Shown in pieces: positions 1 through 5,014 of a stretch of 5,463 nucleotides of DNA (position 1 is the stretch's first letter; the number at the start of each line of letters is the position of its first letter). Origin of the DNA: Desulfobacteraceae bacterium (lineage in GTDB: Bacteria; Desulfobacterota; Desulfobacteria; Desulfobacterales; JAUWMJ01); the NCBI GenBank assembly GCA_030612225.1, contig JAUWOH010000232.1, positions 1-5,463 on the forward strand, given 5' to 3'. Position numbers and translations under genes: made by a program. The notes beneath the pieces are model-generated. The model ran no database searches, was not told the DNA's origin, and was given only the letters and a program-made list of their open reading frames with translations.

Positions 1-40
1 TGTGATGGAAGAAAGGGAACGTAAAAAAAAAGGTGAATAA
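1..40 (+). CDS. C-terminal tail of an upstream gene (partial)
   Basis: Reading from base 2, the frame is open from the window edge and ends with TAA at 38-40, giving a tail that reads VMEERERKKKGE. A charged, lysine- and glutamate-rich tail is plausible for a real protein end, and the stop lies just ahead of the next gene in a tightly packed plus-strand cluster. Only 12 residues are visible, so no family can be named. The frame crosses a run of nine A (23-31). One A fewer would instead carry the frame to the TGA at 81-83, overlapping the next start codon, so the exact end is uncertain. The alternative is that 1-79 is simply non-coding. Confidence 0.35.
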   Translation, partial: VMEERERKKKGE

Positions 41-65
41 GGCTCTTGCCAAGGATTTAATAAAT

Positions 66-70
66 AAGGA
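66..70 (+). promoter_or_regulatory. Ribosome binding site for the GTG-started small gene
   Basis: AAGGA at 66-70 sits 9 nt ahead of the GTG at 80. An in-frame TAA at 65-67 rules out any longer start, and no ATG, GTG or TTG lies between that stop and 80. This supports GTG as the initiation codon. Confidence 0.55.
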
Positions 71-79
71 AATGGTAAA

Positions 80-250
80 GTGACTTACAATTTTGATCCT
101 GATCTATGGTACAAAAACGAGTTTGAGTTTATAAAAACAGAATATAAATCAGGTAAAATAACTAGACAGGAATTAAAATCAGCATTGAAAGAGCTTGAAA
201 AAAGATATGAAGAGATGAGTGACAGGCTTGATGGAACTTATCAGATTTAA
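80..250 (+). CDS. Small charged helical protein of unknown function (56 aa)
   Basis: I do not recognise a named family. The frame runs from GTG at 80 to TAA at 248-250 and encodes 56 residues, beginning MTYNFDPDLWYKNEFEF and ending RLDGTYQI. An aromatic N-terminus (about residues 3-18) is followed by a basic stretch with SGKITRQEL (24-32). A strongly amphipathic, charged helix rich in Lys and Glu (about 30-50) then ends in a short LDGTYQ tail. There is no signal peptide, membrane segment, cysteine pair or catalytic motif. It is most likely a small cytosolic protein that binds a partner through its helix; that is inference. The gap to the next gene is only 10 nt, so the two are probably co-transcribed. 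The start is supported by AAGGA at 66-70 and a closed upstream frame. The protein-like composition and good spacing argue that it is real rather than chance. Confidence 0.68.
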   Translation: MTYNFDPDLWYKNEFEFIKTEYKSGKITRQELKSALKELEKRYEEMSDRLDGTYQI

Positions 251-260
251 AGGAATTTAA

Positions 261-1475
261 ATGAATCCAACTCTTATTGAAAAGCAGGAAATTCGCACAC
301 TAAAACAGTTTTATAGCCTGATGGCTATGACCCGTGATGTTCGATATAAAACGGTTGAAAACCTGTTTAAAGATCTGCCGATTGAGCATGAGTCTATCAC
401 ATCGCTGGAAAACGCTCTTTTTTCACTTGAAGACATCCCTTCTGAAGATGGATTAAAGATTCTTTATATAGACGACTCAAAGAAAATAAGTGCGAGGCTT
501 CTATATGAAATATCGGAATTTCGAAAAGATATCTTCTTTCTTGAAAATACTGAAAAACAGTTTATCGAATACCTTGAAAATATTCATGAAGGATTTATGG
601 AGCAGGTAAACGAAGGCATAGATAAATTGCAGGGTTTAAAGTTTAACTGTTTCATCACTGACCGGGATGGAACCATAAATAATTATTGCGGCAGATATAT
701 ATCTTCTGTTCAAGCTGTTTATAATTCTGTTTTTCTTACTCGCTTTGCCAAAGCAAAAGCATCAAATCCCATAATTATCACTTCTGCTCCACTTAAAGGT
801 CCGGGGCTTGTTGATGTGAGCGTCAATCCAGATAAAACTTTTATTTATGCTGCTTCAAAGGGAAGGGAATATATTGACCTTAACGGAGAACGTAAGACAT
901 ATCCCATTGAAGAAAATAAGCAGCAGTTCTTAGACAGTCTGAACAAAAGGCTTTCCGATCTTGTAAAAAAACCTGCATTTGAAGAGTTTTCCATGATAGG
1001 ATCAGGCCTTCAGTTCAAATTCGGACAGACAACCATTGCCCGCCAGGATATCAGAAAGTCCATTCCAGAACAGGAATCAGAAGAATTCTTAGATAAAATC
1101 AGGCATATTGTTCGGGAAACAGATCCCGGCAACAATAATTTTAAAATTGAAGATACGGGTCTTGATATTGAAATAATACTTACAATTGAAGACTCTTTGT
1201 CAGGAGCCAAAGACTTCAATAAGGCGGACGGAGTAAATTTTCTTGATGATGCATTAAAACTCAATATGACAAAAGGGCCGCATCTTGTTTGCGGAGATAC
1301 ATCTTCCGATGTTCCGCTGATAGAAGCTGCCATGGAAAAAGCGTCTGATACATGGGCGGTCTTTGTTACGGAAAACAGCGAACTTTCCGCAAAAGTAAAA
1401 GATATTTGTCCGAATTCATTTATCGTAACACAACCCGACGTCCTTGTCACAATTCTGGGATTGTTATCGAAATAA
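261..1475 (+). CDS. HAD-superfamily phosphatase, trehalose-6-phosphate phosphatase-like (type IIB), with N-terminal extension
   Basis: A 404-residue cytosolic HAD hydrolase, expected to remove phosphate from a sugar phosphate through an Asp-phosphate intermediate. Motif I is FITDRDGT, with nucleophile D134 and acid/base D136. Motif II is IIITSAP with T174. The motif III lysine is probably K321 in FNKADGVNFL. Motif IV is CGDTSSD, with D346 and D350 as Mg ligands. About 145 residues between motifs II and III form a C2-type cap, as in trehalose-6-phosphate phosphatases (OtsB), and the LDIEI...KADGVNFL run resembles their end-of-cap region. OtsB proteins are usually near 260 residues. Here about 125 helical residues precede motif I, and motif IV reads GDTSSDVP rather than the usual GDDxTDE, so the substrate is uncertain; glucosylglycerol phosphate or mannosylphosphoglycerate are possible. 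The start is firm: AGGA at 251-254 and an in-frame TAA at 258-260 directly before the ATG. The sugar-enzyme fusion begins 23 nt after its stop. HAD phosphatase is secure; trehalose 6-phosphate as substrate is inference. Confidence 0.9.
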   Translation: MNPTLIEKQEIRTLKQFYSLMAMTRDVRYKTVENLFKDLPIEHESITSLENALFSLEDIPSEDGLKILYIDDSKKISARLLYEISEFRKDIFFLENTEKQFIEYLENIHEGFMEQVNEGIDKLQGLKFNCFITDRDGTINNYCGRYISSVQAVYNSVFLTRFAKAKASNPIIITSAPLKGPGLVDVSVNPDKTFIYAASKGREYIDLNGERKTYPIEENKQQFLDSLNKRLSDLVKKPAFEEFSMIGSGLQFKFGQTTIARQDIRKSIPEQESEEFLDKIRHIVRETDPGNNNFKIEDTGLDIEIILTIEDSLSGAKDFNKADGVNFLDDALKLNMTKGPHLVCGDTSSDVPLIEAAMEKASDTWAVFVTENSELSAKVKDICPNSFIVTQPDVLVTILGLLSK

Positions 1476-1487
1476 TATATAGACAAA

Positions 1488-1493
1488 AAGGAG
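1488..1493 (+). promoter_or_regulatory. Ribosome binding site setting the start of the HAD-GH65 fusion
   Basis: AAGGAG at 1488-1493 lies 5 nt before the ATG at 1499. The same frame stays open upstream to an ATG at 1352 inside the preceding gene, but that start would add 49 residues unlike any HAD N-terminus and would overlap the phosphatase gene by 124 nt. The strong site and the HAD motif I beginning a few residues after M1 fix the start at 1499. Confidence 0.9.
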
Positions 1494-1498
1494 TAAAA

Positions 1499-4400
1499 AT
1501 GCCTTCAACTAATTTCAAAGGTGCAATTTTCGATCTTGACGGAGTTATAACCGGAACAGCTCGCGTGCATTCACTTGCCTGGGAAAGTATGTTTAATGTT
1601 TTTTTAAAAAAAATCGCCAAGAGGGAGAATAAACCCTTTGTCCCTTTTGATCCAGAAAACGATTATCTGCAGTACGTGGACGGAATGCCGAGAATGGAGG
1701 GGGTAAAATGTTTTTTAGAATCAAGAGACATTGAATTTCCATTTGGTGAATACAACGATCCACCTGACAGGGATACCGTTTGCGGAATGGGAAACAGAAA
1801 AAATTTGGATTTTCAAAAAGTCCTGAAAAAGGAAGGCCCGGATGTATTTGAGACATCAATAAAATTTGTTAAAGCCTTAAAGAAAAAGGGAATCAAAGTT
1901 GGCGTTGCCTCTTCCAGCAAAAACTGCAAGTTGATCCTAAAGCTTGCAGGATTAGAAAACCTTTTTGAGACACGCGTTGACGGAATTCTATCACAAAAGA
2001 TAGGGCTTAAAGGAAAACCCGATCCTGATATCTTTGTTGTATCTTCAGAAAACCTCGGCCTGTTGCCTGGAGAATGCATGGTTGTTGAAGACGCGGTTTC
2101 CGGAGTCCAAGCGGGCAGAAACGGAAATTTCGGCCTGACACTCGGAATAGCAAGAAACGATACAGGTGAAGCACTTAAACTAAACGGCGCAGACATAGTA
2201 GTACATGACCTTGGCGAAATAAGCATCCAAGATATAAATAACTGGTTTGAGTCAGGGATTAAGGAAGACGGCTGGAACTTTACTTATAACGCTTTTGATC
2301 CTGAAGAAGAAAAGCTAAGGGAGACTCTTGCAACGGTTGGAAACGGATATCTGGGCACAAGGGGATGCTTTGAAGGAGAAAAAGCCTCCGAAACTCATTA
2401 CCCTGGAACATATATTGCCGGAATATACAACAAACCTCCCACAAAGATTCAAGGCAGAAATATATATAACAACGACTTTGTTAATTGCCCGAACTGGCTG
2501 TTAATTGAATTTGCAATAGGAGCCGGAAAGTTTATCAGCCCGCTGAAAATGGAGATTATAAGCTATACCCACACCCTCAACATGAAAGAAGGTGTGATGG
2601 AAAGATCCATAGTATGCAAGGACGGGCTCGGCAGAATTACAAAGATTAAAAGCAAAAGACTTGCAAGCATGGCAAATCCACACCTTTGCGCCATGCAATA
2701 TAACATCACACCTGTCAACTATTCGGATACAATTTGCATACGCTCTTCCATTGACGGAAATATAATAAACGACGGAGTTGCCCGTTACCGCGACCTGCAT
2801 TCAAAACATCTTTCAGGCGTATCTTCGGCAAAGACAAAGGACCTTATTTTTCTGCACGTTCAAACTAATCGTTCGAAATACCAGATTGTTATGAGTGCAA
2901 AGACAAATCTGTACAAAAATAAAAATAAGATATCCGCTAATAAAAGTGTCTTGCAGGAAAAAGCATGTATAGCAGAAGATATAAAAATAAACGCAAAAGA
3001 AAACAATACATATACTGTTGAAAAACTTATCAGCATATACACATCTCTTGATAAAAATATCTCAAATCCAAAAAAATCGTCCACGAAAATTTTATCAAAG
3101 ATTAAATCCTTTAAAGATATATACGACCCGCATAAAAAGGCGTGGAAGAAGCTCTGGGATAAAGCCGACATCAAAATTACCGGTGACAGGTTTGCTCAAA
3201 AGGCTGTCCGCCTGCACACCTACCACATGCTTGTGGCCGCATCTTTACACAATAAAGATATTGACGCAGGAATAACTGCAAGAGGGCTGCATGGCGAAGC
3301 ATACAGGGGGCATGTCTTTTGGGATGAACTTTACATTTTGCCTTTTTATAATCTTCACTTCCCTGAAATCTCGCGTGCACTTTTAATGTACAGATACAGA
3401 CGACTTGACGCAGCAAAGAAGTATGCAAAGCAAAACGGATACAAAGGCGCCATGTTTCCATGGCAGACAGCAGATGACGGCTCCGAGGAAACGCAGGAAG
3501 TTCATTACAATCCTCAAAACGATTCATGGGGGCCGGACCTTAGCAGGAGGCAAAGGCATGTCTCTATCGCCGTATTTTACAATGTATGGCGATACGTCTT
3601 TGAAGCAAACGATAAAAATTTCCTAAAAGATTACGGCGCAGAAATTATGCTTGAAATTGCCCGTTTCTGGGCAAGCATAGCAGAATATGACAAAGGCTCG
3701 AACAAATATCACATTTCAGGAGTAATGGGGCCTGATGAATTTCATGAAAAACTTCCAGGTTCTAAAGAAGATGGAATAAAGGACAACGCATATACGAATA
3801 TTATGACAGCATGGCTCCTTGAAAAAGCCATTGAACTTATAGAAGGGCTTGGACAAAAAACTTTTAAAAGGCTGGCAAAAAAGACAGGTTTTAAAAAAAG
3901 CGAGATAGAAAAGTGGAAAAATATAACAAAAAAATTGAACGTTGTCTTATCAGATAAAAATATAATCAGCCAGTTCGAAGGTTATATGGATTTGAAAGAA
4001 TTTGACTGGAACGGCTATCGTAAAAAATATGGTAACATTCATAGACTGGATCGAATCCTGAAAGCCGAAGGAGATTCCCCTGATTTTTATAAAGTATCAA
4101 AACAGGCAGATACTCTCATGATGTTTTATGTACTTTCACCTGGTGAAATAGCCCATATCTTAAGACAGTTGGGATACCGCGTAGATGATGCTGTTGAACT
4201 TTTAAAAGCTAATTACGATTATTACGAAAAGAGAACAAGCCACGGCTCTACTCTAAGTAAAGTGGTGCATGCAGTGATTTCAAGTTATACTCATGCTTCA
4301 GACACACCATGGGAATGGTTTATGGAAGCATTGGAAAGCGATATATTTGACACCCAGGGTGGCACTACGATTGAAGGAATACATTGCGGTGTAATGGCGG

Positions 4401-4663
4401 GCACACTTGACGTTGTTATGAAATATTTTGCAGGTATAGATACAAGTTGCGAAACCCTCAAAATAAATCCACACATGCCTGAACACTGGAGCAATCTTTC
4501 CTTTAGAATATGCTATAAAAAGAAGTGGTATGATTTTGAATTCACAAAAAAGAAAGTAAAAATCACAGCGGTTGGAAAAGGAAATAATAAGATTTCATTG
4601 AATATACTGGGAAAGAAAATAAATCTTACACCCGGTAAAGCAAGGCTGGTTAAAATAAATTAA
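1499..4663 (+). CDS. Bifunctional beta-phosphoglucomutase-type HAD / glycoside hydrolase family 65 fusion protein
   Basis: A 1054-residue cytosolic fusion. Residues 1-245 form a beta-phosphoglucomutase-like HAD domain: FDLDGVIT (nucleophile D12, acid/base D14), H24, cap segment YVDGMPR (R65), ASSS (138-140), GKPDPD (K173) and VVEDAVSG (E197, D198). From about residue 255 to the end lies a complete GH65 enzyme: N-terminal beta-sandwich (about 260-520, starting near YNAFDPEEEKLRETLATVGN), then an (alpha/alpha)6 barrel with RGLHGEAYRGHVFWD (595-609), FPWQTADDG (653-661), the general acid E747 in GPDEFHE, KQAD (868-871), the probable phosphate-binding HGSTLS (915-920), GGTTIEGIH (954-962), and a C-terminal beta domain. 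GH65 members cleave alpha-glucosides such as trehalose, maltose or kojibiose, usually by inverting phosphorolysis to beta-glucose 1-phosphate, which the HAD domain could convert to glucose 6-phosphate. The sequence recalls mycobacterial Rv3400 plus Rv3401 and OtsB1 (Rv2006), remembered rather than aligned. A Lys/Asn-rich stretch (about 470-550) interrupts the sandwich-to-barrel join. The disaccharide, and phosphorolysis versus hydrolysis, cannot be decided. Confidence 0.94.
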   Translation: MPSTNFKGAIFDLDGVITGTARVHSLAWESMFNVFLKKIAKRENKPFVPFDPENDYLQYVDGMPRMEGVKCFLESRDIEFPFGEYNDPPDRDTVCGMGNRKNLDFQKVLKKEGPDVFETSIKFVKALKKKGIKVGVASSSKNCKLILKLAGLENLFETRVDGILSQKIGLKGKPDPDIFVVSSENLGLLPGECMVVEDAVSGVQAGRNGNFGLTLGIARNDTGEALKLNGADIVVHDLGEISIQDINNWFESGIKEDGWNFTYNAFDPEEEKLRETLATVGNGYLGTRGCFEGEKASETHYPGTYIAGIYNKPPTKIQGRNIYNNDFVNCPNWLLIEFAIGAGKFISPLKMEIISYTHTLNMKEGVMERSIVCKDGLGRITKIKSKRLASMANPHLCAMQYNITPVNYSDTICIRSSIDGNIINDGVARYRDLHSKHLSGVSSAKTKDLIFLHVQTNRSKYQIVMSAKTNLYKNKNKISANKSVLQEKACIAEDIKINAKENNTYTVEKLISIYTSLDKNISNPKKSSTKILSKIKSFKDIYDPHKKAWKKLWDKADIKITGDRFAQKAVRLHTYHMLVAASLHNKDIDAGITARGLHGEAYRGHVFWDELYILPFYNLHFPEISRALLMYRYRRLDAAKKYAKQNGYKGAMFPWQTADDGSEETQEVHYNPQNDSWGPDLSRRQRHVSIAVFYNVWRYVFEANDKNFLKDYGAEIMLEIARFWASIAEYDKGSNKYHISGVMGPDEFHEKLPGSKEDGIKDNAYTNIMTAWLLEKAIELIEGLGQKTFKRLAKKTGFKKSEIEKWKNITKKLNVVLSDKNIISQFEGYMDLKEFDWNGYRKKYGNIHRLDRILKAEGDSPDFYKVSKQADTLMMFYVLSPGEIAHILRQLGYRVDDAVELLKANYDYYEKRTSHGSTLSKVVHAVISSYTHASDTPWEWFMEALESDIFDTQGGTTIEGIHCGVMAGTLDVVMKYFAGIDTSCETLKINPHMPEHWSNLSFRICYKKKWYDFEFTKKKVKITAVGKGNNKISLNILGKKINLTPGKARLVKIN

Positions 4664-4774
4664 GGAGAAAAGCAGAAAGGCAGTGCTCTAATTCGTTAAT
4701 TCGATAATGTATTTATATTAATTTCTTTCACCGCCCGCTTCGCTCAAGACGCTGAGGTCGCAAAGTTTTAAATT

Positions 4775-4809
4775 TTTTCCTTTGCCGTTGAGAGGACGAC
4801 AAAGGAAAA
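4775..4809. repeat. Left hairpin of the element, loop TGAGAGG
   Basis: Positions 4775-4784 pair with 4800-4809 over 10 bp. A single C/A mismatch (4785/4799) and 3 more pairs (4786-4788 with 4796-4798) follow, closing a 7-nt loop at 4789-4795. It is not followed by a T-run, so it does not look like an intrinsic terminator. The loop is the exact reverse complement of the loop of the right hairpin. Confidence 0.8.
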
Positions 4810-4882
4810 TTAATCAGCATTTATATTGTTACAACTATATATTATTTAGTAAATTATTATTTCCCGAAGTGATGAATTCCTT

Positions 4883-4913
4883 ATTGCTTTCCGCCCTCTC
4901 AGCGGAAAGCAAT
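4883..4913. repeat. Right hairpin of the element, loop CCTCTCA
   Basis: Positions 4883-4894 pair perfectly with 4902-4913 over 12 bp, closing a 7-nt loop at 4895-4901. The stem differs in sequence from that of the left hairpin but is fully paired, which suggests the structure itself is kept. It is not followed by a T-run on either strand, so a terminator role is not indicated. Confidence 0.85.
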
Positions 4914-5014
4914 GAAACTATGATTCTTTGCGTACTTTGCGGCTCTGCGGTGAAAATAAAATATTATACGCAATCGTGTTTAAGAATATATGTGCTAAGT
5001 ATCGGTAAACTATT

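Larger units (their letters stand above)
4726..4955. repeat. BIME-like inverted-repeat element (two opposed units, about 230 bp)
   Basis: The ends are perfect 9-bp inverted repeats: TTTCACCGC at 4726-4734 and GCGGTGAAA at 4947-4955. Moving inwards, each arm has a GCG-rich array of about 9-bp period ending in CGCAAAG (4759-4765) or its complement CTTTGCG (4926-4932). A short AT-rich spacer and a hairpin follow (4775-4809 and 4883-4913). Read in the same orientation, both hairpins show the loop TGAGAGG. The layout is therefore two copies of one repeat unit in opposite orientation, as in REP/BIME repeats. No transposase is visible inside. Similar CACCGCAGAG/CGCAAAG strings are, from memory, common between genes in environmental bacterial genomes. 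A small non-autonomous transposable element is the main alternative; ATATTA at 4715-4720 and 4961-4966 could be a target duplication, but the flanks are so AT-rich that this is weak. Confidence 0.65.
4664..5014. other. Intergenic region carrying an inverted-repeat element
   Basis: This 351-nt gap contains no convincing gene. Its first 60 nt are AT-rich with a short direct repeat, TAATTCG at 4689-4695 and again at 4697-4703. Positions 4726-4955 hold the paired repeat element described separately. The last 60 nt are again AT-rich and lead to the kinase gene. I see no hairpin followed by a T-run on either strand, so no classical terminator can be assigned after the GH65 gene, although the element's hairpins could slow or end transcription. 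I could not find a convincing -35/-10 pair; TATTAT at 4962-4967 is a possible -10 box without a good partner. The kinase may therefore be on the same transcript or have its own promoter. Confidence 0.7.

Noticed and set aside
33..83. A 16-residue GTG-started frame ending in TGA that overlaps the small gene's start
   Set aside because: It is too short to support as a gene and lacks a good ribosome binding site; it is more usefully seen as the alternative end of the upstream gene.
1010..1486. Minus-strand open frame of 158 codons opposite the phosphatase gene
   Set aside because: It is antisense to a gene with clear HAD motifs, shows no recognisable domain and is serine-rich in the way expected of a mirror frame.
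1352..1498. Longer N-terminus for the HAD-GH65 fusion from the ATG at 1352
   Set aside because: It would overlap the phosphatase gene by 124 nt, adds residues with no HAD character, and ignores the strong AAGGAG at 1488-1493 directly before the ATG at 1499.
1813..2226. Minus-strand open frame opposite the PGM-like HAD domain
   Set aside because: It lies entirely antisense to conserved HAD motifs and has proline/serine-rich nonsense composition.
3177..3527. Minus-strand open frame opposite the GH65 catalytic barrel
   Set aside because: It is antisense to the most conserved GH65 segment, with no independent start signal or domain.
4689..4703. Tandem TAATTCG repeat as an operator
   Set aside because: It is only two 7-bp copies in AT-rich DNA without a recognisable promoter nearby; chance is a sufficient explanation.
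4775..4913. Intrinsic terminators at the two hairpins
   Set aside because: Neither hairpin is followed by a T-run on either strand; the T-run near 4773-4778 lies before the left stem on the plus strand.
4726..4955. CRISPR-like array from the repeated CTTTGCG strings
   Set aside because: The repeat units are about 9 bp, directly adjacent and degenerate, with no unique spacers of CRISPR length and no cas genes in view.
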